Source: Pseudomonadota bacterium
Lineage (GTDB): Bacteria > Pseudomonadota > Gammaproteobacteria > Burkholderiales > Burkholderiaceae_C
Direction: 5' to 3'
Assembly (NCBI GenBank): GCA_023387335.1
Contig: JAEWIF010000004.1
Coordinates: forward strand, 310,001-374,000
DNA: 64,000 nt
The position numbers were made by a program, and so were the translations under genes. Below, in pieces: positions 52,052 to 59,936 of this stretch (positions within the stretch are counted from its first letter, which is position 1; each line of letters begins with the position of its first letter). Under the pieces are notes generated by a model. The model worked only from the letters and a program-made list of their open reading frames with translations, was not told where the DNA came from and did no database searches.

Positions 52052-52918
52052 ATGCCAGCAGACGACGAGCAGCAGCGTTGGCGCGAATGGATCGGCCGCA
52101 CCGAGACGATCCCCGACGCCATCCATCCGACGCCGGTGATGGCGCTCAACGCGACGCTCGACCGCGAGCCCGTCGCGGAGCCCGGATCGCCGCTGCCGCC
52201 GCTGTGGCACTGGCTCTATTTCCTGCCGCGCCATCGCCAATCGGAGATCGGTGCCGACGGACATGCCAAGCGCGGCGGCTTCCTGCCGCCCGTGCCGCTG
52301 CCGCGCCGCATGTGGGCGGCCGGGCGCTTCGAGTTCCGCTCGCCGATCCGGGTGGGTGATGCGGTCGAGCGCCGCTCCACCATCGAGAACGTGACGAACA
52401 AGAGCGGGCGCACCGGCCAGCTGGTCTTCGTCACGGTGCGCCACGAGGTGTTCCGCAACGGCGCGGCCGATGCCGCGCTGGTCGAGCACCACGACATCGT
52501 CTACCGCGACGCGCCCCAGCCCGGCGACCCGGTGTCGCCGCCGCAGAAGCCGGAGCTCTCGCCGGCGTGGCGCCGCGAGATCGTGCCCGACGACGTGCTG
52601 CTGTTCCGCTACTCGGCGCTCACGTTCAACGGCCACCGCATCCACTACGACCGCCGCTACGTCACCGAGGTGGAAGGCTATCCGGGGCTCATCGTGCACG
52701 GCCCGCTGATCGCCACGCTGCTGATGGACCTGCTGCGGCGCGAACGGCCCGACGCCGACGTCGCGACATTCCAGTTCCGGGCGGTGCGGCCCACGTTCGA
52801 CCTCCATCCGTTCCACCTGAACGGCCAGCCCTCGCCCGACGGCCGCACGATCCGGCTGTGGGCGCAGGACCATGAGGGCTGGCTGACGATGGACGCGACG
52901 GCCACGCTGCGCCCCTGA
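52052..52918 (+). CDS. MaoC/FAS1-type hydratase-dehydratase (HTD2/mesaconyl-CoA hydratase-like)
   Basis: A 288-residue double hot-dog protein. The N-terminal half (WREWIGRTETIPDAIHPTPVM, PRRMWAAGRFEFRSPIRVGD) is the FAS1-like dehydratase N domain. The C-terminal half carries the hydratase-type FRYSALTFNGHRIHYDRRYV with catalytic Asn/His, and EGYPGLIVHGPLIATLL. Proteins of this form hydrate enoyl-CoA thioesters such as mesaconyl-C4-CoA, or act in mitochondrial-type fatty-acid synthesis (Htd2). GGAGAT precedes the ATG. Convergent with the Rieske oxygenase gene; probably part of the same catabolic cluster, substrate unknown. Confidence 0.85.
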   Translation: MPADDEQQRWREWIGRTETIPDAIHPTPVMALNATLDREPVAEPGSPLPPLWHWLYFLPRHRQSEIGADGHAKRGGFLPPVPLPRRMWAAGRFEFRSPIRVGDAVERRSTIENVTNKSGRTGQLVFVTVRHEVFRNGAADAALVEHHDIVYRDAPQPGDPVSPPQKPELSPAWRREIVPDDVLLFRYSALTFNGHRIHYDRRYVTEVEGYPGLIVHGPLIATLLMDLLRRERPDADVATFQFRAVRPTFDLHPFHLNGQPSPDGRTIRLWAQDHEGWLTMDATATLRP

Positions 52919-52935
52919 GGCGCGATCCCCGCGCT

Positions 52936-54150
52936 TCAGTCCTCGAGGAAGTTGCCCGCGGTGAACGCCACGGGTGGCACATCGGGATCGAAGCTCACGC
53001 CCGCCGGATCGCCGCCGGCGGCCACCACTTCCAGCTGCTTCTGCAGCATGCGGCGCAGCATCACGATGCCGCGGTCCGTCGTGGCGAGGTGCTCTTCCGA
53101 GTGCCTGGCGATCGCGCCCTGGCTCACCATCGCCTCGTAGTCGCCCGGGAACTGCTGGTGTTCGGCCTCGGTGAGCTCCTCCCACAGCTTGCCGTTCAGC
53201 CGTGAGCGCATGCGGGTGAGGTCTCCTTCCTGCCGCACGCGGCCGACCACGTAGATGCGGAAGCTGTGGTCGTCGATCGGCAGCACCCAGCCGATCGATT
53301 CGACCGGCCCGTAGCTGCCCACGCGCGGGCTCGGGATCACGCGCAGCGTCGGCAGGCCCGCTTCGCTGATGCGCCGGAAGGTCTTGCCGTCGGGCATCCG
53401 GCGGATCGAGATCGTCCGCACGCTCTGCGGCTGCGGCTCCCAGCTCACCTGCGGCATCAGCGCCATCTGCTCCACGAACTGCGTGCCGCTGAACGAACCG
53501 TGCAGGATCACCACGTGGAAGGGATCGACCAGGTTCTCGTAGTGCTGCAGCCAGTTGCACGGAATGATTTGGGGTCCGCCGCCGCCGATGCTGTTGGCGT
53601 TGGTCTCCAGGAACTCGCCCTCTTCCAGCTGCTCGAGGCACTCGTAGCGCGGCAGCACCGGCTTGCGCTCGGGCGGGCCCATGTACGCCCACACCAGGCC
53701 GTACAGCTCCTCCACCGGGTACCAGGGCTGGCGCACGCGATCGCGCGCGCGTCCACCTTCCGGTTCGCACGGCTGCTCCACGCATCGGCCCTGCACGTCG
53801 AACAGCCAGCCGTGGTAGCAGCAGCGGATGCCGCGCTCTTCCACCTTGCCGAAGTAGAGCGAGGCGCCGCGGTGCGCGCAGTGCGGGTAGACGAGTCCGG
53901 GCCGGCCGGTCTTGTCGCGGAACAGGATCAGGTCCTCGCCCAGCACGCGCACCTGGCGCGGCGTGTCCGTCGCGTCCGCGGCGAGGCCGATCGGATGCCA
54001 GTAACGGCGCAGCAGTTCGCCCATCGGCGTGCCGGGGCCGACCTCGGTGAGCTCCTTGCGCGAAGTGGGCGTCGGCCGGCCGTAAGCAGTACCGGTGTCG
54101 ACCTCGATCGGGATGACGCGCCGCGGCGCGCCGGAGACGGTGTCGTTCAT
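52936..54150 (-). CDS. Rieske 2Fe-2S aromatic ring-hydroxylating oxygenase, alpha subunit (phthalate-oxygenase type)
   Basis: A 404-residue oxygenase. Rieske cluster ligands are Cys-Ala-His in YPHCAHRGASLYFG and Cys-x2-His in IRCCYHGWLFD (residues about 90-115). The mononuclear iron site begins ENLVDPFHVVILHGSF, with the bridging Asp and two His. Size and the single-component look match the phthalate 4,5-dioxygenase/vanillate-demethylase group, which needs a separate reductase; none is adjacent. Expressed downstream of the Bug receptor gene (7 bp gap), so the likely substrate is an aromatic carboxylate imported by a TTT system. Confidence 0.9.
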   Translation of the reverse strand: MNDTVSGAPRRVIPIEVDTGTAYGRPTPTSRKELTEVGPGTPMGELLRRYWHPIGLAADATDTPRQVRVLGEDLILFRDKTGRPGLVYPHCAHRGASLYFGKVEERGIRCCYHGWLFDVQGRCVEQPCEPEGGRARDRVRQPWYPVEELYGLVWAYMGPPERKPVLPRYECLEQLEEGEFLETNANSIGGGGPQIIPCNWLQHYENLVDPFHVVILHGSFSGTQFVEQMALMPQVSWEPQPQSVRTISIRRMPDGKTFRRISEAGLPTLRVIPSPRVGSYGPVESIGWVLPIDDHSFRIYVVGRVRQEGDLTRMRSRLNGKLWEELTEAEHQQFPGDYEAMVSQGAIARHSEEHLATTDRGIVMLRRMLQKQLEVVAAGGDPAGVSFDPDVPPVAFTAGNFLED

Positions 54151-54157
54151 GCGGTTC

Positions 54158-55141
54158 TCAGTCGGCGGTGACGCCCGCGGCCTTGATCAGCTCGGCCATG
54201 CGGGGATAGTCGGCGCGGTAGCGCTCGATGAACTGGGCGGGCGTATTGCCCAGCGGCTCGAAGCCGAACGCGGTCAGGCGCGCCTGCACGTCGGGCATCT
54301 GCGTGATCTCGCGCAGCGCGCTCACCCAGGACTGCGACACCGCGTCGGGCAGCCGGGCCGGGCCGTACACGCCGATCCAGCTGTCGATGTCGAAGCCCTG
54401 GAAGCCCTGCTCCTTGAAGGTGGCGACCTGGGGCATGGTGGACACGCGGCTGGTGCCGGTGATGCCCAGCACCTTCATCTTGCCGGCCTGCGTGTGGTTG
54501 CGCGCGCTCGCGGGGTTGGCCCACGCGAAGTCCAGCGTCTCGCCGAACAGGTCGTTGTGGGCCGACGATTCCGACTTGTAGGCGGCGTGGATCAGGTTCG
54601 TGCCGGTCTGCCGCTTCAGCAGTTCGCCGAACAGGTGGGCGGTGGAGCCCGTGCCCCAGGTTCCGTACGTCATCCCGCGCGGCTGCTTCTTCGCGTACTC
54701 CACGAACTCGCGCACGTTGGAATAGGGCGCATTGGCGCGCGCCACCAGCATCGGCCCGCCGGTGGCCAGCATCGACAGCGGCGTGAAGTCCTTGACCGCG
54801 TCGTAGGGCAGCTTGGGTTGCAGGATCGCGTTGTTGACGTGCGTGAGCGGCAGCGTGAACAGGACCGTGTGGCCGTCGGGCGCGGCCTTGGCGACGAGGT
54901 CCGCGGCGAGGATGCCGCTCGCGCCCGGCCGCGGCTCGATCACCACCGGCTGGCCCCAGCGCGCGGCGAGCTTGTCGCCGTACACGCGCGCCAGCGTGTC
55001 GATCGGGCCGCCCGCGGTGCCGAACGGCACCATGCGCACCGGCCGCGAGGGGAAGGCGGGGCCTTGCGCGAGCGCCGGCATCGCCGACGTCGCGAGACCG
55101 GCGCCGGCCGCGGCCATCCACTGTCTCCTGCTCAGCTGCAT
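54158..55141 (-). CDS. Bug-family tripartite tricarboxylate transporter receptor
   Basis: A 327-residue periplasmic receptor of the TctC/Bug family, hugely expanded in Burkholderiales. The signal SRRQWMAAAGAGLATSA resembles a Tat signal and ends ALAQ. FPSRPVRMVPFGTAGGPIDTLARVYGDKLAARWGQPVVIE is the family hallmark in shortened form: PSRPVRMVPFGTAGG. ATG at 55141 has AGGAGAC eight bases upstream, which decides it over a longer start. The membrane subunits TctA/TctB are not in the window. Likely captures the aromatic acid attacked by the oxygenase. Confidence 0.9.
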   Translation of the reverse strand: MQLSRRQWMAAAGAGLATSAMPALAQGPAFPSRPVRMVPFGTAGGPIDTLARVYGDKLAARWGQPVVIEPRPGASGILAADLVAKAAPDGHTVLFTLPLTHVNNAILQPKLPYDAVKDFTPLSMLATGGPMLVARANAPYSNVREFVEYAKKQPRGMTYGTWGTGSTAHLFGELLKRQTGTNLIHAAYKSESSAHNDLFGETLDFAWANPASARNHTQAGKMKVLGITGTSRVSTMPQVATFKEQGFQGFDIDSWIGVYGPARLPDAVSQSWVSALREITQMPDVQARLTAFGFEPLGNTPAQFIERYRADYPRMAELIKAAGVTAD

Positions 55142-55227
55142 ACTCGTCTCCTGTGTTGGTATCGGTAAAGCCGACCATGGTGGGCCGCCCCCGGGCGCCA
55201 CGCAATTCGAACGTTTGGATATGAGCC

Positions 55228-56139
55228 ATGCCCCAGCGTGATATCCGCAGCCTCGACGTCGCCATGCTGCGCACGTTCGACGCGCTGATGCGCGAGCGCA
55301 GCGTGTCGCGCGCGGCGGGGCGGCTCTTCCTGAGCCAGCCGGCCGTCAGCGCGTCGCTCAACCGGCTGCGCGAGGTGCTGGGCGATCCGCTGTTCACGCG
55401 CACCTCGCACGGCATCGTGCCGACCGCGCGCGCCCATGCACTGGCGCCGCAGGTGGCGCGCGTGCTGGCCGACATCGCGGCCCTGCTCGAAGGCGACAGC
55501 TTCGAGCCGTCGCGCAGCCAGCGCGTGTTCCGCGTGGCCGGCTCGGACCACGCCAGCCGGCTGGTGCTGCCGGAGCTCTCGCGCCGGCTCGTGGAAGCCG
55601 GCTCGCAGGCGCGCATCCACTGGGTGCCGCCGGGCCCGTGGTCGCTGGCCGAGCACCTGCATCAGCGCGAGCTCGACCTGGCGGTGGTCGCGCGAATCCG
55701 TCGGCCGCAGGACATCGAGACCCAGGTGCTGTACGAGGACCACTACGTGCTCGTGATGCGCCGCGACCATCCGCGCGCGGGCGAGCCGGTGACGATGGAA
55801 AGCTTCTGCGCGACGCCGCAGGTGTTCCTGGGCTACGGCACTTCGACGCTGGACGACACGATCGACGAGACGCTGCGCCGGGCGGGGCACGCGCGCCTGG
55901 CGCAACTGGCGGTCAGCAGCTTCGGGCAGATCGTCCACCAGCTGCTGCACAGCGACCACGCGGCGGTGCTGGGCCGGCGCGTCGCGCTGCACTACGCCGA
56001 GCAGTTGTGCATCCGCGAACTGCCGTTCGACCTGCCGCGCTATGAGTCGCTGCTGTGCTGGTCGCGCGGCGCGCAGGCGGACCCGGGCATCACCTGGCTG
56101 CGCGAGCAGGTGGCCGACATCGTCGGATCGGTTGCGTGA
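55228..56139 (+). CDS. LysR-family transcriptional regulator (NodD/aromatic type)
   Basis: A 303-residue LTTR: HTH at residues 8-70 (LMRERSVSRAAGRLFLSQPAVSASLNRL), effector domain with VFRVAGSDHASRLVLPEL and DLAVVARIRRPQDIETQVLYEDHYV. The LDVAMLRTFDALMRERSVSRAA start and HxLAPQV region resemble NodD/NahR-like regulators of aromatic catabolism. Divergent from the Bug-oxygenase genes over 86 bp and so their probable activator. Confidence 0.9.
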   Translation: MPQRDIRSLDVAMLRTFDALMRERSVSRAAGRLFLSQPAVSASLNRLREVLGDPLFTRTSHGIVPTARAHALAPQVARVLADIAALLEGDSFEPSRSQRVFRVAGSDHASRLVLPELSRRLVEAGSQARIHWVPPGPWSLAEHLHQRELDLAVVARIRRPQDIETQVLYEDHYVLVMRRDHPRAGEPVTMESFCATPQVFLGYGTSTLDDTIDETLRRAGHARLAQLAVSSFGQIVHQLLHSDHAAVLGRRVALHYAEQLCIRELPFDLPRYESLLCWSRGAQADPGITWLREQVADIVGSVA

Positions 56140-56147
56140 GGGGGGAG

Positions 56148-56223
56148 TGGCGCGGCTGGCGGGGATCGAACCCACGACCCTTGGCTTCGGAGGCCAATAC
56201 TCTATCCACTGAGCTACAGCCGC
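56148..56223 (-). tRNA. tRNA-Arg (CCG)
   Basis: 76 nt on the minus strand with encoded CCA. Acceptor GCGGCTG/CAGCCGC, D arm GCTCAGTGGATAGAGT, anticodon loop CTCCGAA (CCG) in stem TTGGC/GCCAA, T arm GTGGGTTCGATCCCCGC. It reads CGG codons, frequent in this genome. Located between the LysR gene and the cytochrome gene. Confidence 0.97.
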
Positions 56224-56297
56224 ACGGGACAGGCGCGCATTATCGCCCATCGCGACGGGCCGCGCCGGGTGGCTCAGGAGCGCCGGGGGTCGACAGC

Positions 56298-56303
56298 TAT
56301 AAT
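56298..56303 (+). promoter_or_regulatory. -10 element for cytochrome c gene
   Basis: TATAAT 50 bp upstream of the cytochrome ATG in an otherwise GC-rich region. The -35 region is poor. Confidence 0.5.
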
Positions 56304-56352
56304 CGAAGGTTGTTTTGACACGTCAAGCACCAGAAATTTTCTTGAGGACGCC

Positions 56353-57270
56353 ATGAGCGACAGCACGCAGGAAGAAGCCCACACCGGCCCGATCAAGACG
56401 CCCAAGCAGCTGCTGTTGGCGGTGTTCCTGTCGTTCGTGATCCCGGTGCTGATCATCATGGGCTTCGTGGCCTACGTGGCCTCCGAGAACAAGCCCGCCG
56501 GCACGACCCAGGCCGAGACCTACGCCCTCGGCGGCGTCTCGGCGCAGGACGTGCAGCGCGGCGTGACCGAGCGCATCCGCAAGGTCGGCACCGTGGAGAT
56601 CCGCGACGCCAACCGTCCGCTCAAGCCGGGCGCCGAGGTGTTCAAGGCGCAGTGCGCGGCCTGCCACGAGACGGGCGCCGCGGGCGCGCCGAAGATCGGT
56701 GACGCGGGCGCCTGGGCCCCCCGCATCAAGACCGGCTTCGATGCGCTGGTCAATTCCGCGCTGAAGGGCAAGGGCGGCATGCCCGCGCAAGGCGGCGGCG
56801 ATCACGAGGACGTGGAGATCGCCCGTGCCGTGGCCTTCATGGCCAACGCCGGTGGCGCCAAGTTCGAAGAACCCCAGCGTGCGCAGGCGAAGGCCGCGGC
56901 CGATGCCGCGTCCGCTCCCGCCGCAGCGGCGCCCGCTGCTGCCGCGCCCGCAGCCGTTTCCGCTCCGCAAGTGGCCGCCGCTCCGGCTGCGGCCGCGGCT
57001 CCCGCGGCTCCGCAAGCCGCATCCGCCGGCGCCGGCGCCGGTGAAGCGCTGTACAAGCAGGCTTGCATGGCCTGCCACGCCGCGGGCGTGGCCGGAGCCC
57101 CCAAGCTGGGCGACAAGGCCGCCTGGGCGCCGCGCATCGCTCAAGGCGTGCCGGCGCTGGTGCAGTCCGCGATCAAGGGCAAGGGTGCGATGCCTCCCAA
57201 GGGCGGCAGCTCCGCTTCCGACGCCGACCTGCGCGCGGCCGTGGAATACATGGTCGGCGCGTCGAAGTAA
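56353..57270 (+). CDS. dihaem cytochrome c (c5 family) with N-terminal membrane anchor
   Basis: A 305-residue membrane-anchored electron carrier. Order: short cytoplasmic N-terminus, transmembrane helix (about residues 20-43, LLLAVFLSFVIPVLIIMGFVAYV), first haem domain (CAACH, with axial Met in GKGGMPAQGG), an Ala/Pro/Val low-complexity linker (about 190-245), second haem domain (CMACH, Met in GKGAMPPKGG). The two domains are clearly duplicated (AAGAPKIGDAGAWAPRI versus VAGAPKLGDKAAWAPRI). The ATG at 56353, after TGAGGA, is preferred over an upstream in-frame start. Likely passes electrons to a terminal oxidase. Confidence 0.92.
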   Translation: MSDSTQEEAHTGPIKTPKQLLLAVFLSFVIPVLIIMGFVAYVASENKPAGTTQAETYALGGVSAQDVQRGVTERIRKVGTVEIRDANRPLKPGAEVFKAQCAACHETGAAGAPKIGDAGAWAPRIKTGFDALVNSALKGKGGMPAQGGGDHEDVEIARAVAFMANAGGAKFEEPQRAQAKAAADAASAPAAAAPAAAAPAAVSAPQVAAAPAAAAAPAAPQAASAGAGAGEALYKQACMACHAAGVAGAPKLGDKAAWAPRIAQGVPALVQSAIKGKGAMPPKGGSSASDADLRAAVEYMVGASK

Positions 57271-57290
57271 GCCTCACGCGCTCACGAGCA

Positions 57291-57317
57291 AAAGCCGGTC
57301 ACCGACCGGCTTTTTTT
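57291..57317. terminator. bidirectional rho-independent terminator
   Basis: AAAGCCGGTC (57291-57300) pairs with GACCGGCTTT (57304-57313) around ACC, with seven T on the plus strand and four T on the minus strand. It serves both the cytochrome gene and the convergent hypothetical gene. Confidence 0.92.
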
Positions 57318-57325
57318 GTGGGCGC

Positions 57326-57874
57326 TCAGGACTCGGCCGGCGCTCGATTCGCGGCCTTCGCCGCGGCGGGGCTGGTGACGAAGCCGAAGCGCCCCGGCAG
57401 CTCTTGCGAGGCCACGGTCTCCGGCTGCCAGCGGCCCGCCTCCACCCATTCGCCCGCCACGTGCATGTCCAGCGTGTGCACCAGGCCCAGGCCGGCGTCG
57501 GTGTCGGCGAAGAGCCGTCCTTGCTCATCGACCAGGCTGCCTCGCACGTGCACCTGCCGCTGCGTGTGCGTCTCCACCTGGTCGTCGCCGGACAGGCGAA
57601 GGATCCAGGGCGCGACTTCCAGCTCCACGTAGACGCGCTGCGGCCCGTTCTGGAAGAACCAGCAGCCGGCCTCGTCGCGCTCGTAGTTGCGGTGGATGAA
57701 CTCGATCAGCTTGGCATGCCGCAGCACCGCGCCGCGCGACTGCGGAAAGGGCCCGGCCGCCTGCACGCGGTCGTCCCGCATGTACCAGCCGCCGCGCGCG
57801 TCCAGCCCCAGCCAGCCGTAGCAGTGCGGCACGTTGGGCCACTTGGCGATGGCCTGGCGAACGATGTCGTCCAT
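57326..57874 (-). CDS. conserved hypothetical protein
   Basis: A 182-residue soluble protein, no signal peptide or membrane helix. It begins MDDIVRQAIAKWPNVPHCYGWLGLDARGGWYMRDDRVQ and is rich in Trp, His and Arg, with beta-type segments (PQRVYVELEVAPWILRL). Proteins with this opening are frequent in Burkholderiales as uncharacterised DUF proteins; I do not assign a family number. Shares the bidirectional terminator with the cytochrome gene and lies 28 bp after the start-proximal end of nothing else, so it appears monocistronic. Confidence 0.75.
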   Translation of the reverse strand: MDDIVRQAIAKWPNVPHCYGWLGLDARGGWYMRDDRVQAAGPFPQSRGAVLRHAKLIEFIHRNYERDEAGCWFFQNGPQRVYVELEVAPWILRLSGDDQVETHTQRQVHVRGSLVDEQGRLFADTDAGLGLVHTLDMHVAGEWVEAGRWQPETVASQELPGRFGFVTSPAAAKAANRAPAES

Positions 57875-57902
57875 CGCCCGATTATGGAAGCGCGCGAACG
57901 GC

Positions 57903-58661
57903 TCAGCGGAGGAACGCGTCGTAGCCGGTCTTGCAGATGAGCGCCGTCACCACCAGCAGGAACATCAAGCGCACGAAGCCCGCACCGTGGCGCAGCGCCA
58001 GGCGCGTGCCCAGCAGGCTGCCGGCGACGTTGGCCACCGCCAGCGCGATCGCGTAGTTCCACCACACGTGGCCCTTCCACGCGAAGAGGCTCAGCGCCGC
58101 CAGGTTGGTGGCGGTATTGACCAGCTTGGCCGACGCCGACGCATGCAGGAAGTCGTAGCCCAGCCAGCGCACGAACAGGAACACCAGGAAGCTGCCGGTG
58201 CCGGGGCCGAAGAAACCGTCGTAGAAGCCCAGGACCAGGCCGATCGCACCGGCGGCGATGGCTTCGGTGCGCGGCGCCAGCGTCGGCGCGTGGTGCGCGC
58301 CCAGGTGCTTCTTCGCCAATGTGTACGCCAGCACCGCCAGCAGGACGAACGGCAGCACCTTGCGCAGGAACCCCGGCGAGATGACCGTCACCGCCCAGGC
58401 GCCCGTGAAGGCGCCGACCAGGCCGCACACGGCAGCGGGGACCATCGCATGCCAGTGCAGCGTCACGCGCCGGCTGAACTGGATCGCCGCGATGGACGTG
58501 CCCCAGATCGAGGCGCTCTTGTTGATGCCGAAGAGCGTCGCGGGGTGCGTATTGGGAAGGATGGCGAAGAGCGCGGGCACCAGGATCAGGCCGCCGCCAC
58601 CCACGATGGCATCCACGAAACCGGCCAGCAGCGAGGCCACGGCCATCCACAACAAATCCAT
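57903..58661 (-). CDS. TauE/SafE (TSUP) family permease
   Basis: A 252-residue integral membrane protein with about seven or eight helices. The family hallmark GFVDAIVGGGGLILVPAL (first repeat) and LGFYDGFFGPGTGSFLVFLF (second repeat) are both present. TauE/SafE proteins export or import sulfite, sulfonates or other small organic acids; specificity cannot be read from sequence. The ATG at 58661 starts right before the first hydrophobic repeat; in-frame extensions run into the upstream terminator hairpin. The upstream 426 bp has no gene but holds hairpins described separately. The gene ends 28 bp before the hypothetical gene start on the same strand. Confidence 0.9.
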   Translation of the reverse strand: MDLLWMAVASLLAGFVDAIVGGGGLILVPALFAILPNTHPATLFGINKSASIWGTSIAAIQFSRRVTLHWHAMVPAAVCGLVGAFTGAWAVTVISPGFLRKVLPFVLLAVLAYTLAKKHLGAHHAPTLAPRTEAIAAGAIGLVLGFYDGFFGPGTGSFLVFLFVRWLGYDFLHASASAKLVNTATNLAALSLFAWKGHVWWNYAIALAVANVAGSLLGTRLALRHGAGFVRLMFLLVVTALICKTGYDAFLR

Positions 58662-58710
58662 TGGCCCGATTTTCCCATCGCGCGGATGAGCTTGCGGGTG
58701 CGCCCCGAAA

Positions 58711-58740
58711 ACAAAAGGGCGCCGGGGTGAGCCGGCGCCC
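58711..58740 (-). terminator. intrinsic terminator upstream of the TauE/SafE gene (possible attenuator)
   Basis: On the minus strand GGGCGCCGG pairs with CCGGCGCCC (58717-58725 with 58732-58740) around CTCACC, followed by TTTTGT. It terminates RNA coming from the right, about 50 bp before the permease ATG on the same strand. It therefore either ends a small RNA or attenuates the permease mRNA. Confidence 0.72.
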
Positions 58741-58935
58741 TGCAACGCATCTTCGATGCCTTTGGCGATCGTTGTGGTGTTCTCTCTTTGTCTCCTCGGC
58801 CCCTCGCCCTTCGCGGAACGTGTCCGCTTGCGAGTGCTGGGAATGTAGGCCTTCGCACTCCCGTAGTGCATCGGGATTTTCCCGGTCCAGGTCGGGCCAC
58901 ATGGCTCAGCCGGACCTGTCCCGGGCGTTTGCATG
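58712..58935 (-). ncRNA. candidate structured leader or small RNA, minus strand
   Basis: The stretch from about 58935 down to the terminator could be transcribed as an RNA of about 220 nt. Its 5' part has a 13-bp imperfect stem (58881-58893 with 58913-58925). CCCCTCGCCC at 58800-58809 (minus GGGCGAGGGG) can pair with the 3' arm of the terminator (CCCCGGCGCCC on the RNA), a possible antiterminator. No known Rfam motif is recognised and the promoter is not clear, so this is a hypothesis. Confidence 0.35.
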
Positions 58936-59087
58936 CCAATACGGATCAGTCAGATCATGATGTTCCGGCTGACCCGAAGGAGCCATCGCCCGCGTTGGAG
59001 CCTCGCTACGGGTCGCGCGCTTCCAGCCGTCGCGCTGCTATATAGTGGGTCGCGGCCCCTCGAGGGCCGTTTCTTCAACAGGCGTCC

Positions 59088-59936
59088 ATGCAAGCCAGTC
59101 CGCGGCGGCCCACCGACAAGTTCTTCTCCCATCCCGCCGCGCTGCGTTCCCTCGTGTTCGCGGCCATGGCCGCCGCCCTGGTGCCCGCGCAGGCGCAGGA
59201 CACGCCGGTGGAATTCACCGGAACCGCGTCGCTCTCGCATCGCAAGCTGGTCGAGCGCACGCCCGCCGGCGCCAACCTGCTCACCGAACGCGGCCCGATG
59301 GCGCACCTGCAGCTGCAGGCCGTGCGTCCGCTCGCCGACGGCCAGGCCCTGGGACTGCGCGCCCAGTTCGGCGGCGCGCACCTGGACTACGACGGCCAGA
59401 CCCAGGCCGGCGTGCCGCTGACCACCACCACCCGCCAGGCCGAGGCCGGCGCCGACCTGATGTGGCGCCCCCACGCGCCCGCCGCGTGGGGCGAGGGCTG
59501 GCTCACGTTCGGCGTGCTGGCCAACCGGCGGATGATCTACAGCACGCCGATCGCGGGCGGCCTGGACGAGGAGTCCTCGGCGGCGCTGCTGGGCGTGCGC
59601 TGGCGCAGCCCCGCGTTCGCGCCGGTCGCGCGCTGGAAAGCCCATGTGGAAGCCGAAGCGCGCACCAGCGTGTGGCATCGGCTGGACGTGGATTTCCACG
59701 GCCTGCTGGACAAGACCCACTTCGAAGCGGCGCGCAAGCGCATGCTGACCCTGCGCGTGCTCGCCTCGCCGGCGGACTCGCCCTGGGAATGGGGCCTGGA
59801 GTGGTCAGGCCTGTGGCAGCCCCCCAGCAAGTCGGTGGGCGTGTCGCGCGGCGGCGTGCCGATGGCCGGCACCACGGTGCACCAGCCGGAGCTGGCGATG
59901 CGCGACCTGACGCTGCGCGTCGGCCGCCGCTTCTAG
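59088..59936 (+). CDS. hypothetical exported, beta-rich protein
   Basis: A 282-residue protein. A signal peptide with long basic n-region ends at VPAQAQ (about residue 36). The mature chain alternates hydrophobic and polar residues in strands (VEFTGTASLSHRKLVE, LGLRAQFGGAHLDYDG, GWLTFGVLANRRMIYS, DLTLRVGRRF) and ends in Phe, the pattern of a small outer-membrane beta-barrel. No family is recognised. Its stop TAG overlaps the convergent GMC oxidoreductase stop (shared CTAG). A TATAGT -10-like element lies 42 bp upstream. Confidence 0.65.
   Translation: MQASPRRPTDKFFSHPAALRSLVFAAMAAALVPAQAQDTPVEFTGTASLSHRKLVERTPAGANLLTERGPMAHLQLQAVRPLADGQALGLRAQFGGAHLDYDGQTQAGVPLTTTTRQAEAGADLMWRPHAPAAWGEGWLTFGVLANRRMIYSTPIAGGLDEESSAALLGVRWRSPAFAPVARWKAHVEAEARTSVWHRLDVDFHGLLDKTHFEAARKRMLTLRVLASPADSPWEWGLEWSGLWQPPSKSVGVSRGGVPMAGTTVHQPELAMRDLTLRVGRRF

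Larger units (their letters stand above)
58662..59087. other. gene-free 426-bp intergenic region with hairpins
   Basis: No reading frame here shows protein-like composition. The region lies between two divergent genes (TauE/SafE permease and the exported protein) and must hold both promoters. It contains a terminator-type hairpin read on the minus strand (58711-58740), a long imperfect hairpin (58881-58925), a smaller GCGGA/TCCGC hairpin near 58813-58827, and a TATAGT -10-like element (59041-59046) for the plus-strand gene. Confidence 0.6.

Noticed and set aside
56870..57030. Possible tandem repeat in the GCC/GCT-rich DNA of the cytochrome gene
   Set aside because: It encodes the Ala/Pro linker in frame and has no exact repeated unit; low complexity rather than a true repeat array.
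58662..58934. In-frame N-terminal extension of the TauE/SafE permease
   Set aside because: It passes through the terminator hairpin and adds a charged, unconserved segment ahead of the first membrane repeat.
58788..59045. Short plus-strand frame in the gene-free region before the exported protein
   Set aside because: No ribosome site, no protein-like composition, and it crosses the hairpins.
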